A stretch of DNA of 64,000 nucleotides from Sphingomonas sp. 1F27F7B (GTDB taxonomy: Bacteria; Pseudomonadota; Alphaproteobacteria; Sphingomonadales; Sphingomonadaceae): NCBI RefSeq assembly GCF_005503355.1, contig NZ_SCMK01000003.1:240536-304535 (forward strand). The letters run 5' to 3'. Under the pieces are notes generated by a model, which saw nothing but the letters and a program-made list of their open reading frames with translations, was not told the DNA's origin and did no database searches. The stretch's first letter is position 1; the number at the start of each line of letters is the position of its first letter. The translations under genes were made by a program, and so were the position numbers. This document shows, piece by piece, positions 25,772-34,569 of this stretch.

Positions 25772-26608
25772 ATGCCCTTCGTCACCACCAGCGACGGTAC
25801 CGAAATCTTCTACAAGGACTGGGGGCCGCGCAACGCCCAGCCGATCGTCTTCCATCACGGCTGGCCGCTCTCGTCCGACGATTGGGACGCGCAGCTGATG
25901 TTCTTCCTGGGCGAGGGCTTCCGCGTGGTCGCACACGACCGGCGCGGCCATGGCCGTTCGTCCCAGACTTCCGGCGGGCATGAAATGGACACCTATGCCG
26001 CGGACGTCGCCGCGCTCGCCCAGGCGCTGGACCTGCTGAACGCCGTGCATATCGGCCATTCGACCGGCGGCGGCGAAGTCGCCCGCTATGTCGCGCGCCA
26101 CGGCCAGCCGATGGGGCGCGTCGCCAAGGCGGTGCTGATCGGTGCCGTGCCGCCGATCATGGTGAAGAGCGAGACCAATCCCGGCGGCCTGCCGCTGGAG
26201 GTGTTCGACGGCTTCCGCACTCAGACCGCCGGCAATCGGGCGCAATTCTTCCGCGACGTGCCGGCCGGCCCCTTTTACGGCTTCAACCGCCCCGGCGCGG
26301 ACGTGAAGCATGGCGTGATCGACAATTGGTGGCGCCAGGGCATGACTGGCGCCGCCAATGCGCATTACGAATGCATCAAGGCCTTTTCGGAGACCGACTT
26401 CACCGAAGACCTGAAGGCGATCACCGTACCGACGCTGGTGATGCACGGCGACGACGACCAGATCGTGCCCATCGCCGATTCCGCGCTGCTGTCTTCCAAG
26501 CTCGTGCCCGGCGCGATGCTGAAGGTCTATCCCGGCCTGCCGCACGGCATGTGCGCCACCCATCCGGAGATCATCAATCCGGACCTGCTTGCATTCGTGC
26601 GGGGATGA
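25772..26608 (+). CDS. Alpha/beta hydrolase, non-heme haloperoxidase-like
   Basis: 278 aa from ATG at 25772 (GGAG 8 nt upstream). Family start MPFVTTSDGTEIFYKDWG, oxyanion region FHHGWPLSSDDWDAQ, nucleophile elbow VHIGHSTGGGEVARYVARHG (Ser about residue 97), acid in MHGDDDQIVP, and terminal histidine in GLPHGMCATHPE. Such cofactor-free perhydrolases/esterases are often annotated chloroperoxidase; the native substrate is unknown. It is divergent from the ECF41 operon, with a near-match to the ECF41 motif upstream. Confidence 0.88.
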   Translation: MPFVTTSDGTEIFYKDWGPRNAQPIVFHHGWPLSSDDWDAQLMFFLGEGFRVVAHDRRGHGRSSQTSGGHEMDTYAADVAALAQALDLLNAVHIGHSTGGGEVARYVARHGQPMGRVAKAVLIGAVPPIMVKSETNPGGLPLEVFDGFRTQTAGNRAQFFRDVPAGPFYGFNRPGADVKHGVIDNWWRQGMTGAANAHYECIKAFSETDFTEDLKAITVPTLVMHGDDDQIVPIADSALLSSKLVPGAMLKVYPGLPHGMCATHPEIINPDLLAFVRG

Positions 26609-26681
26609 AACACGAAGCCCCTCGCCCGCCTTCGCGCGCGAGGGGCTCTCGTTGCTGTCGCCCTTGCCGGGCAGGGACGGC

Positions 26682-27734
26682 TCAGCCCCGGCCGATCAGC
26701 CGCTGCGCGATGCGATCGGCGACTTCGCTCTGGGGATCGCCGGTGCGGGCGCTCTCGTCCCACACTTCGATCAGCCGTTCGGGGATCTTCTCCACGCGCG
26801 CCATCACTTCAGCCATATTGCCCTGCCCCAGATATTCGAGGCCGACATTGATGATCCCGCCCGCGTTGATCACATAATCCGGGGCATAGAGGATGCCGCG
26901 ATCATGAAGCCGCTGGCCGTCCGCTCGCGTGGCGAGCTGGTTGTTCGCGCCGCCCGCCACCACGGTGGTCTTAAGCGCCGCGATCGACTGTTCGGTGAAG
27001 ATCGCGCCGAGCGCATTGGGGCTCAGCACGTCCGTCTCGATGCCGAGGATCTCGGCGGCGTCGATCGCTTCGCCGCCCAGTTCCGCCGCCAGCGCCTTGG
27101 CACGTTCCGCATTGACGTCGGCAAGGACCAGCTTCGCGCCATCCCTGGCAAGCAGCCGGGCGACGCCGCCGCCCACCGAGCCGACGCCCTGGATCGCGAC
27201 GCGCACGCCCGCCATCGAATCGGCGCCGAGGCCACGCTTCGCCGCTGCCTTCACGCCCAGATACACGCCGCGCGCAGTGATCGGGCCGGGATCGCCGCCC
27301 GCCCCGCCCTCGGCCACGGGCAGGCCGGAGACATGGCGGGTCTGAGTCGCGACGACTTTCATCCGCGCTTCGGACATGCCGACATCCTCGGCAGTGACGT
27401 AGCGGCCGCCCAGCGATTCGACCGCGCGGCCGAACGCTTCGAGCTGCGCGGTGGTGACGGTGGCGCCAGGCTCGCTCGCCAGGATCACGCCCTTGCCGCC
27501 GCCGAGCGGCAGGTTGGCCATCGCATTCTTGTAGCTCATGCCGCGCGACAGCCGCAGCGCGTCGGTGATCGCGGCGCGGGTGTCGGCATAGTGCCAGAAC
27601 CGCACGCCGCCCGCCGCCGGGCCCAGCTTGGTCGAATGGACTGCGATGATTGCGCTCAGCCCCGATTCGCGGTCGCTGAACAGGTGGACGCCCTCATGGT
27701 CGTCGAAATCGGGGAAGCCCCAGTCGGTGATCAC
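26682..27734 (-). CDS. Leucine dehydrogenase (Glu/Leu/Phe/Val dehydrogenase family)
   Basis: 350 aa. N-terminal amino-acid domain with KLGPAAGGVRFW, the catalytic lysine region SYKNAMANLPLGGGKGVI (about residues 68-85), and a Rossmann domain with VAIQGVGSVGGGVARLLARDGA (about 180-200). It deaminates branched-chain amino acids with NAD in the cytoplasm. It lies alone between the haloperoxidase-like gene (convergent) and tRNA-His. Confidence 0.9.
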   Translation of the reverse strand: MITDWGFPDFDDHEGVHLFSDRESGLSAIIAVHSTKLGPAAGGVRFWHYADTRAAITDALRLSRGMSYKNAMANLPLGGGKGVILASEPGATVTTAQLEAFGRAVESLGGRYVTAEDVGMSEARMKVVATQTRHVSGLPVAEGGAGGDPGPITARGVYLGVKAAAKRGLGADSMAGVRVAIQGVGSVGGGVARLLARDGAKLVLADVNAERAKALAAELGGEAIDAAEILGIETDVLSPNALGAIFTEQSIAALKTTVVAGGANNQLATRADGQRLHDRGILYAPDYVINAGGIINVGLEYLGQGNMAEVMARVEKIPERLIEVWDESARTGDPQSEVADRIAQRLIGRG

Positions 27735-27798
27735 GCGCTACATTCCTGCGGAGAGTGCCGCACGTCTAAGTGCCGCGCGCGGTCACGAGGGGAAGAAA

Positions 27799-27876
27799 TG
27801 GGGCGGATGACGGGACTTGAACCCGCGACCCTCGGTACCACAAACCGATGCTCTAACCAACTGAGCTACAACCGCC
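27799..27876 (-). tRNA. tRNA-His(GTG)
   Basis: 78 nt including encoded G-1 and CCA. Anticodon stem TCGGT/ACCGA with loop TTGTGGT gives anticodon GTG. G-1 pairs with C73, the histidine identity element. T-arm CGGG-TTCAAGT-CCCG. The acceptor stem shows a U5:U68 mismatch; the other acceptor pairs are intact. Confidence 0.93.
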
Positions 27877-27932
27877 GTGAAGAAGGCGCGCTTAGCGGGG
27901 GCCGATGCGAAGCGCAAGATAATTACGGGCGT

Positions 27933-29030
27933 TTATCCTCGCGAAATCCGCACGGCCTCCTCCGGCGTGGTCAAACCCTCGCGGACCAGCGCCCGCGCGG
28001 CCGATCCGAGATTGGGCGCGCGGAGAAAGGCATGCCGCGCCAGGATCGCCTCGTCGCCGCCATCGTTGATCAGCCGGCGAATCGCGCCGTCGGCGACGAT
28101 CGCTTCGAACACGCCGGTCTCGCCCGCGAAACCGGTCCCTTCGCAGCTCTCGCAGCCCACCGGCGCGAAGACGATCGCACCCGAATCGAAGCCAAGCAGC
28201 GCCGAGACCGATCCCTGGGCCTGAACCGGCCGGCGGCAATCCGGACACAGCCGACGGACGAGGCGCTGCGCGAGCACCGCGGCGACAGTGGAGGCGAGAC
28301 GAAACGGCTCGACGCGCCAATCGCGCATCCGCCGGATCGCCGAGACGGCATCCGGCGCGTCGATCGCGGCAAGGACGAGATGCCCGTCCTCCGCCGCTTC
28401 GGCCGCGGCGGCCGCCGCTTCACGGCCATCCAGGCCGTCGAGCGCGATCAGATCCGGGTCCTGCTCCAGCGCTGCGCGGACCGCTTCCACGCCGGTGCAC
28501 CCCTCGATGCGCGTCGCCCCCTCGACCTGCAAGGTACCGATCGTCGCGATGTGGCGCGGCGAGCCGGCAAAATGCCTCAGCAGCGTCGCGATCGTGGTGC
28601 TGCGGCCCGATCCCGCCGGGCCCGCGACGAGTACCAGCCCGCCCCGGCGCAGCGCCGGCAACAGCGCATCGACAAGCGCGCGGTTCATTCCGATCGCTTC
28701 GAGCGCCTGCTCCCGCCGCTCGCCACCGTCCAGGCGCAGCACGATCCGCTCCACTTCCCCCTGCGCCAGCACCGATGTGCCCGGCAGGCCGCGGAAATCG
28801 GCGGCCAGTGCGCTGTCGGCGTGATAGCGGCGCGGCTCGGAGAGCTGACCTGCGATGCGCATACGCACCGTCACGCTGGCCGGACCGATCTCGAGATGGA
28901 TGTGCGAGGCGCGACGGCGGCGCCCCTCCGCGATCAGCACCTCCGCCGGAGATTCGCCGCGGGAACCCGAAGGCAGCGGCGGCTGGGGCGCATCCGCCGC
29001 CGGCGCCAGCGCTTCGGTTTCCATGTCCAT
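27933..29030 (-). CDS. Degenerate GspE/PilB-type secretion ATPase-like protein
   Basis: 365 aa from the ATG at 29030, preferred for AAGGGG 5 nt upstream over one at 29054. T2SS/T4P ATPase layout: ASHIHLEIGPASVTVRMRIAG (N2-like), then P-loop GPAGSGRSTTIATLL, Walker-B-like region EQDPDLIALDGLDG, Arg-finger/His region, AVLAQRLVRRLCPDCRRP and CESCEGTG (zinc tetracysteine). The invariant Walker A lysine is arginine here, and the usual acidic EIRD of Walker B reads DGLDG. No other secretion genes are adjacent. Homology is clear; ATPase activity is doubtful. It could be a regulatory or relic paralogue. Confidence 0.75.
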   Translation of the reverse strand: MDMETEALAPAADAPQPPLPSGSRGESPAEVLIAEGRRRRASHIHLEIGPASVTVRMRIAGQLSEPRRYHADSALAADFRGLPGTSVLAQGEVERIVLRLDGGERREQALEAIGMNRALVDALLPALRRGGLVLVAGPAGSGRSTTIATLLRHFAGSPRHIATIGTLQVEGATRIEGCTGVEAVRAALEQDPDLIALDGLDGREAAAAAAEAAEDGHLVLAAIDAPDAVSAIRRMRDWRVEPFRLASTVAAVLAQRLVRRLCPDCRRPVQAQGSVSALLGFDSGAIVFAPVGCESCEGTGFAGETGVFEAIVADGAIRRLINDGGDEAILARHAFLRAPNLGSAARALVREGLTTPEEAVRISRG

Positions 29031-29147
29031 AGGGTCCCCTTTGCGGAGCGTCATGCGCTAGGCACATCGTGTGACATGATGCTTGCTATTTTGTGACGGT
29101 TTCGCGTCGCGCTGGCGCTGCGGCATGGCTTTTGGCAGAAAGCCGCG

Positions 29148-29819
29148 ATGCAAGACCTTGCCTCCCCCCACCTCAACCTCGGCTCCGGCCATCCATCAGA
29201 GCCGGTCGCCGAACACATCATGCGCTGGCCGGGCGTGCAACGGGTGCCGCACCCCAAGATCGCGATGTTCATCGCCAAGAACTTCCTCGAGCCGGAGCTC
29301 TGCCAGCTCCTCATGATCAAGATCGATGCGGAGCGACGGCCCTCGACCATCGCCGACGCGAACGACGACTATGCCTTCCGCACCAGCGAGACCTGCGACT
29401 TCAGTTCGAGCGATCCGGTGGTGACGGAACTGAAGCGGCGGATGACGGTGCTCACCGGCATCGATCCCGCGCATGGCGAGCCGATGCAGGGCCAGCGCTA
29501 CGACATCGGCCAGGAGTTCAAGGCGCATACCGATTATTTCGAGCCGCAGGGCCGCGATTTCGAGAAATATTGCGCAGTCGCGGGCCAGCGGACCTGGACG
29601 GTGATGCTCTATCTCAACGAAGTCGAGGCCGGCGGTGCGACGCGGTTCAAGGCAATCGACAAGATCATCCAGCCCGAGATCGGCAAGGTCGTCGCCTGGA
29701 ACAATCTGCGTCCGGACGGCACGCCCAACCCGTCCACGCTCCACCATGCGATGAAGGTGCGTGCGGGGCTGAAATACGTCGTCACCCAATGGTATCGCGA
29801 GCGCCCCTGGGGCTGGTGA
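29148..29819 (+). CDS. 2OG-Fe(II) oxygenase, prolyl 4-hydroxylase-like
   Basis: 223 aa. The double-stranded beta-helix carries the iron triad in FKAHTDYF (His127, Asp129) and LHHAMKV (His200), with the 2-oxoglutarate-binding lysine at 209 (AGLKYVV) and the typical tail TQWYRERPW. Residues about 40-60 (FIAKNFLEPELCQLL) match the N-terminal P4Hc helix. It hydroxylates proline or a related residue in an unknown protein or small molecule. A GC-rich terminator separates it from the convergent TonB receptor. Confidence 0.88.
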   Translation: MQDLASPHLNLGSGHPSEPVAEHIMRWPGVQRVPHPKIAMFIAKNFLEPELCQLLMIKIDAERRPSTIADANDDYAFRTSETCDFSSSDPVVTELKRRMTVLTGIDPAHGEPMQGQRYDIGQEFKAHTDYFEPQGRDFEKYCAVAGQRTWTVMLYLNEVEAGGATRFKAIDKIIQPEIGKVVAWNNLRPDGTPNPSTLHHAMKVRAGLKYVVTQWYRERPWGW

Positions 29820-29852
29820 GCCATGCGCCTCACGCTTCGAAGCAAATGAAAA

Positions 29853-29882
29853 CGGCCGGCCCGGTTCACACCGGGCCGGCCG
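29853..29882. terminator. Bidirectional terminator
   Basis: Perfect 12-bp stem CGGCCGGCCCGG / CCGGGCCGGCCG with a TTCACA loop between convergent stops; an A-run lies just upstream (useful on minus) and CTTCGTTT downstream. Confidence 0.8.
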
Positions 29883-29901
29883 CTTCGTTTACGGTCCCGG
29901 A

Positions 29902-32652
29902 TCAGAAGGTCGTGCTGATTCCGAGCGTGAAGACCCGGCCCAGATTATAGCGGTTCACCAGCACGACATTGCCGTTCGGGAAGGTCTGGCGCTCGTCGAA
30001 GCGCGTGCGGGTGAGATTCCGGCCCTCCAGCTTGAGCTCGAACTTGCCGCCAGCCAGTTCGAAGCCCTGGCGCGCGACAATGTCGAACCGGATGCCGGGA
30101 CGCTCGACAATGTCCGGCTGGAAGCCATTGCCCGACAGGTTCGAAGGCCCGCGATTGGTCACGCGGTCACTCGCATAGTTGAACAGGAAGGTCAGCTGCG
30201 AGAGGCTCTGCGTATCCTCGATGCCGAGCTGCAGGTTGACCAGATGGTCCGACTGGCCGGTGAGCGGCGCGCCGTCGCGGAACTGCAGCCGGGCCGGGCC
30301 GAAGCCGGCGCCGCAGCCCGCCAGCGTCTGGTTCAGCACATTGGGCGCGCAGCTGGCATCGGCAGTGATCGACGAATGCGTATAGGTGTAGTTCGCGATC
30401 ACCAGCGCGCGGCGCGTGTCGAAGAAACCGCCCAGCGTGTCGAGCGGGAAATATTTCTGCACTTCGACTTCGGCGCCGTAGAGCTTCGCCTTGGGCAGGT
30501 TGGTGAAGCCGGTCTGCAGGCGGTCGTCGGCGCCGGTGTAGAAGCCCACCTGCTCGATCGGGTTCTCGATCCGCTTGTAGAAGCCCGCCAGCGTGAAGCG
30601 CTGGTCGCGCGCGAAGAACCACTCGAAGCGCGTCTCGAAATTATAGAGTTCCGAATCGCGGAGGAGCGGGTTGCCGAAGAACAGGCGATCCGAGTCCGGA
30701 TCGCGGAACTGCTGCGGCGCCAGTTCGCGGAACTGCGGCCGCGAGATGGTCTTCGAGAAGCTGTTGCGCAGCTGCATGTCTTCGGCGAAGTTCCACGTCA
30801 CCGTGATCGCCGGCAGGAAATAGTCGTTCTTCAGCCGCGTGCCGGTCGTGCCCACCGGCGTGACGCTCTGCTCCGCCTTTTCATAGCGGAGGCCCGCCAC
30901 TGCGCGCAGCCCGTCCAGCGCGTCGGTCTCCGCCTGGAAATAGCCTGCGTTGATGCGCAGCTTCGCGTCATAGGCATAGGCGCCGAGCGGCGTGTTGAAC
31001 TGCATCTCGATGGTGCAGGCACCCCGCCCGACCTGCGGGCAGGCATTGTTCACCACGTCGGGGCTCAACAGGTAATCCGGACGCAGCAGATTATACGGAT
31101 AGCCCGGCGCGGTGCCGCCACCGGCGCTGGTCTGGTAGTTGAATTGCAGGCGCCGCGAGAAGCGGTCGGTATCCGAATAATGATAGCCTGCCGACACGGT
31201 GAGCGGGATCGGATCGAGCTTGTAGACCAGGTCCGCCTGGCCCGTCCAAAGATCCTCGGTCAGATCCGAAAAGATGATCGAGGCGAAGGGCGAGAAACGC
31301 TGCGTGACCTGATACACGCCGTTGCACTGGAAACCGCCAATGCCGTTGCCACCGTCGTAATTGGCCGGGGCGCCGGTCGTGGTGGTCGGCGAGCACAGAT
31401 AGTCGAACTGGCGCTCATAGGGTGCATTGCGCTTCGAATTGGCATAGGCACCGCGCAGATCGAGGCGAAGCGCGGGCGAAAAGCGGAGCTCGCCGACGAG
31501 CTGGCTCTCGAACAGCTGGCGTTCGAACCAGTTGGTATTCTGCTGGAAGCGCAGGCCGCTGGCATTGTTGTACACCACCGCCGCCGAGCCGCGCCCCTGC
31601 TTGAGCACGTCGCGGATATAGACGTTGGTCCAGCGGATCGTGCTGTCGCCGAACGCATAGCCGAGGCCGAGCAGCGCATTGCCGATGATGCGGTTGTCGG
31701 TGATCAGCGTGTGGAAGTCGTTCCGGATCGCGCCACTCTCGGTGACGCTGTCCTGCTGGCGGATCGAACGCGTGCGGAAGGTATTGCTATACCCGACCGA
31801 AGTGATCACGCCGAGCCGGTCCGAACCGAGATCAAAGGCCATGCCGGTGCTGATCTCCGCCGACCAGTTGGCCGGAAGGTGATCGTTGCGCTGGAGCAGC
31901 GTGGTCGAGGCGTTGGAAAGCTGGAGCACCTGCCCGGCGGGGACCAGGCCCGAGCCGGCCGGGGCATTGCGGATGAAATCGGGCACCTTGCGGGTGCCGT
32001 TGTCGAAGCCGAGCCAGTCCGTCCGGCTGCCGAAATAGGTGTAGCCGAGCTCGCTCGTCGTCGCGGTATCCGCCGAGATCGACCCGCCGACCGTCACGAA
32101 GTCCTTCTCCGGGATCGCCTTGGTGGTGAGGTTGATGACGCCGCCACCGAATTCGCCCGGATAGTTCACCGAGTAAGTCTTCTGGACGAGCGCCGAGCCG
32201 ACGATCGAGGTCGGGAAGATGTCGAGCGGCACCGAGCGGCGCAGCGGCTCGGGGCTCGGCAGGGGCGAGCCGTTGAGCAGCGAGGAGGAATAGCGATCGC
32301 CAAGCCCGCGGACATAGACGAAGCCGCCGCCCACGACGCTGAGGCCGGTGACGCGCGTCAGCGCGCCGGCGATGTCGCCTTCGCCCGTGCGTGCGATATC
32401 CTCGCTCGACAGCACGGACACCACCTGCGGCGTGGCGCGCACGACGTTCGGTATATGGCGCCCGACCACGACGATGTCGGACACGTCCATGTCCACGCCG
32501 GGCGCGGAGACCTCGGGGGTCTTCTGCTCCGCCAGCGTATCGGCCGTGGACGGCGCGGGCGCCGTTTGCCCCGTCGTCTGCGCGAGCGCGGCCGGAGAGA
32601 CGAGTTGGGACGTCAGGAGAAGAAGCGTGGCGTAAGCAAGGCGTCGCTGCAT
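29902..32652 (-). CDS. TonB-dependent receptor
   Basis: 916 aa. Signal peptide about 1-24 (ending AALAQ). A plug domain begins VSDIVVVGRHIPNVVRATPQ and has GALTRVTGLSVVGGGFVYVRG and EFGGGVINLTTKAIP (about 95-180), then a 22-strand barrel ending in the aromatic NLGRVFTLGISTTF. It imports a ligand across the outer membrane using TonB energy. It follows, 87 bp downstream on the same strand, a lipoprotein gene preceded by a Pho-box-like site, so phosphate-linked ligands are suggested by context. The ligand itself cannot be read from sequence. Confidence 0.93.
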   Translation of the reverse strand: MQRRLAYATLLLLTSQLVSPAALAQTTGQTAPAPSTADTLAEQKTPEVSAPGVDMDVSDIVVVGRHIPNVVRATPQVVSVLSSEDIARTGEGDIAGALTRVTGLSVVGGGFVYVRGLGDRYSSSLLNGSPLPSPEPLRRSVPLDIFPTSIVGSALVQKTYSVNYPGEFGGGVINLTTKAIPEKDFVTVGGSISADTATTSELGYTYFGSRTDWLGFDNGTRKVPDFIRNAPAGSGLVPAGQVLQLSNASTTLLQRNDHLPANWSAEISTGMAFDLGSDRLGVITSVGYSNTFRTRSIRQQDSVTESGAIRNDFHTLITDNRIIGNALLGLGYAFGDSTIRWTNVYIRDVLKQGRGSAAVVYNNASGLRFQQNTNWFERQLFESQLVGELRFSPALRLDLRGAYANSKRNAPYERQFDYLCSPTTTTGAPANYDGGNGIGGFQCNGVYQVTQRFSPFASIIFSDLTEDLWTGQADLVYKLDPIPLTVSAGYHYSDTDRFSRRLQFNYQTSAGGGTAPGYPYNLLRPDYLLSPDVVNNACPQVGRGACTIEMQFNTPLGAYAYDAKLRINAGYFQAETDALDGLRAVAGLRYEKAEQSVTPVGTTGTRLKNDYFLPAITVTWNFAEDMQLRNSFSKTISRPQFRELAPQQFRDPDSDRLFFGNPLLRDSELYNFETRFEWFFARDQRFTLAGFYKRIENPIEQVGFYTGADDRLQTGFTNLPKAKLYGAEVEVQKYFPLDTLGGFFDTRRALVIANYTYTHSSITADASCAPNVLNQTLAGCGAGFGPARLQFRDGAPLTGQSDHLVNLQLGIEDTQSLSQLTFLFNYASDRVTNRGPSNLSGNGFQPDIVERPGIRFDIVARQGFELAGGKFELKLEGRNLTRTRFDERQTFPNGNVVLVNRYNLGRVFTLGISTTF

Positions 32653-32739
32653 GGCCGTGTCACCCAGTAGAATTTATGAACGAAGTCGGGGCGGCGGATT
32701 TCGCCGCCCCGACAGTTTCCGCACGCGCTGCAGGGGGCC

Positions 32740-34338
32740 TTAGCGGCCGTTGCAGCTGAAATAGACCGAGTTGAACACCGGCGGGCCCTGGTCCTGGAGC
32801 GCCGGATTGGCCGGGCGGATGGTCGAGCGATCGCTGGCGCTGGTCTCGCCTGCGACCATGTTGACGCAGGCGACGTTGGTCGGGGTCTTCACGATGCCGT
32901 TGACGAAGGTGAAGTCGGCGCCGCCGCGCAGGCGGATGGCCGCCGGGGCCAGCGCGGTCTGGATGAAGGTGAAATTGGCGTAGCGACCCCAGGTGCGGGG
33001 CAGCAGGTCCTCGGCACCGTTCGAGTCGATTTCGGTCGAGAAGGAGTCGGCGGTCGCGCCCGACACCTTCTGCGCGGCGATGATGAACTGCATGAAGCCG
33101 CGCCAGCCATTGTCGACGTCGAAGCCGTCATCGTCGGCGCCGGTCACCACGAAATATTTCAGGTTGGTGGTGCCGCCGAAGATCTCGACGCCATCGTCGG
33201 CCGAGTTGTGGCTCTGGACGTGGTCGATGACGGTGCCCGAGCCGGTGCCGCCCAGAGTCAGGCCCTGAAGCTCGTTGCCGTCGGAAATGGCGATGCCGGT
33301 GTAGCGGATCTGGACGAAGGACATCTGGCCGCTGCTGTCGGCTTCGTTCGTGCCGCCGTAGAAGCGGCCGGTCACGCCCTCGATCGCCTGCTGGCAGGGC
33401 GTGCCGCTGCTGCCGCCGGTGCCCGATGCGCAGACAGCGGTGGTCGAGCGACCAAGCAGGATGATGCCGCCCCACTGGCCCTGAGTCACGTCGCTGACGC
33501 CGTTGCTGGCGAGGTTCTGCTGCGAGGTGAAGATGATCGGCTGGGTGACCGTGCCGACGGCCTGGATCTTCGAGCCGCGATTGACGAGCAGCAGGTCGTT
33601 CGTCGGCTCGGTCGAGTCGGCGGCGATGACGACGCCGGCCGCGATGGTGAGCGTCACGCCCGCGCCACCGGTCGCGCCCTGATCGGTGCCGACTTCGGTC
33701 TGACCGCGAAGGCGATAGACCACGCCGGTGACCTTCGGCAGCGTCAGGTCGGTGTTGATCGCCTGGGGCAGGCGGCACACGCGGAAGGTCTGGACCAGGC
33801 CGTCATCGGTGGTGCCGGCCGGGCACACCGCGCTCGAGCCGCCGCTGCCGATCGCGGGAACCGCGGTGCAGTTGCCGCTGGTCGTACCGAAGTTCGCAGT
33901 CGTCGAGTTGCAGGTCCAGCCGTCGAACGCCGTGTCGGTCGGGCCGTTGAGCGCGCCCACATAATTGGTGCTGACGAAGAAGGGGCTGAGCGTCGCCGGA
34001 TTGAACGCGGGAGTCAGCGACGTCGCGCCGGCCGGGAAGATGCCGTTCAGCTGGTTGGTGCCGTTGACGTTGTTGTTCGAGCCCGCATTGACGATGTCAA
34101 GCTGCTCCTGCGCGGTGATGCTGATGCTGTTCTGGGTCGTGACCGCAGCGAACTGGGCAGCGGTGATCGGCGCAGTCGGCGTCGGCGTCGGCGCGGGCGT
34201 CGGGCTGGGCGTCGGCGTCACGATGACGACGCTGCCGGCGCCCGGAGATGCCACATTGCCCGCGCCGTTGCACGCGGAGAGTGCCGCAGAGGCGGCTGTC
34301 GTCATGAGAATGAGGCCGAAGCGCTTGAAGCTCGCCAT
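32740..34338 (-). CDS. Surface lipoprotein with beta-helix repeats, TonB-receptor partner
   Basis: 532 aa. Lipoprotein signal with lipobox LSAC (Cys23), then a Pro/Thr linker (TPTPSPTPAPTPTPT, about 41-56), then a long beta-helix-like domain with many short G/N/S-rich rungs (AGVVIAADS, QGQWGGIILLGRSTT, IDHVQSHNSADDGVEIFGG, YFVVTGADDDGFDVDNGW) and eight or more cysteines. It ends NSVYFSCNGR. No catalytic family recognised. As the gene immediately upstream of a TonB receptor it is probably a surface ligand-capture or processing partner. Transcription likely starts at the Pho-box-like promoter region. Confidence 0.8.
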   Translation of the reverse strand: MASFKRFGLILMTTAASAALSACNGAGNVASPGAGSVVIVTPTPSPTPAPTPTPTAPITAAQFAAVTTQNSISITAQEQLDIVNAGSNNNVNGTNQLNGIFPAGATSLTPAFNPATLSPFFVSTNYVGALNGPTDTAFDGWTCNSTTANFGTTSGNCTAVPAIGSGGSSAVCPAGTTDDGLVQTFRVCRLPQAINTDLTLPKVTGVVYRLRGQTEVGTDQGATGGAGVTLTIAAGVVIAADSTEPTNDLLLVNRGSKIQAVGTVTQPIIFTSQQNLASNGVSDVTQGQWGGIILLGRSTTAVCASGTGGSSGTPCQQAIEGVTGRFYGGTNEADSSGQMSFVQIRYTGIAISDGNELQGLTLGGTGSGTVIDHVQSHNSADDGVEIFGGTTNLKYFVVTGADDDGFDVDNGWRGFMQFIIAAQKVSGATADSFSTEIDSNGAEDLLPRTWGRYANFTFIQTALAPAAIRLRGGADFTFVNGIVKTPTNVACVNMVAGETSASDRSTIRPANPALQDQGPPVFNSVYFSCNGR

Positions 34339-34467
34339 CGCGCAGAAACTCCCGGTCGTATCGTTGCTGATCCGGGCGCGCGGCGATCGAAACGATTGCC
34401 CCCTTTGCGCCCGGGCCGGGGTTAGGCCGGGATAATGACACCTACATTAGTCTTGAGAGACTCAATG

Positions 34468-34485
34468 ATGACAGAAAAACGACAG
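34468..34485 (-). promoter_or_regulatory. Pho-box-like site upstream of the lipoprotein/TonB-receptor operon
   Basis: On minus it reads CTGTCGT-TTTT-CTGTCAT: two 7-bp half-sites 4 bp apart, matching the PhoB consensus CTGTCAT-N4-CTGTCAT at 13 of 14 half-site positions. It lies 130 bp before the lipoprotein ATG in an AT-rich patch. A weaker third half-site (34490-34496) continues the 11-bp period. PhoB control is inferred. Confidence 0.65.
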
Positions 34486-34569
34486 TAATGTTACATGCAG
34501 ACAGGCGAAGCGCCCATCGCCACATGCTCGCGCAAGCCCGCTTTCTGAATAGCGAATGAAACGATCATG

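Noticed and set aside
30244..32670. 808-codon open frame on plus opposite the TonB receptor
   Set aside because: Same shadow effect; no domain, signal peptide or ribosome site.
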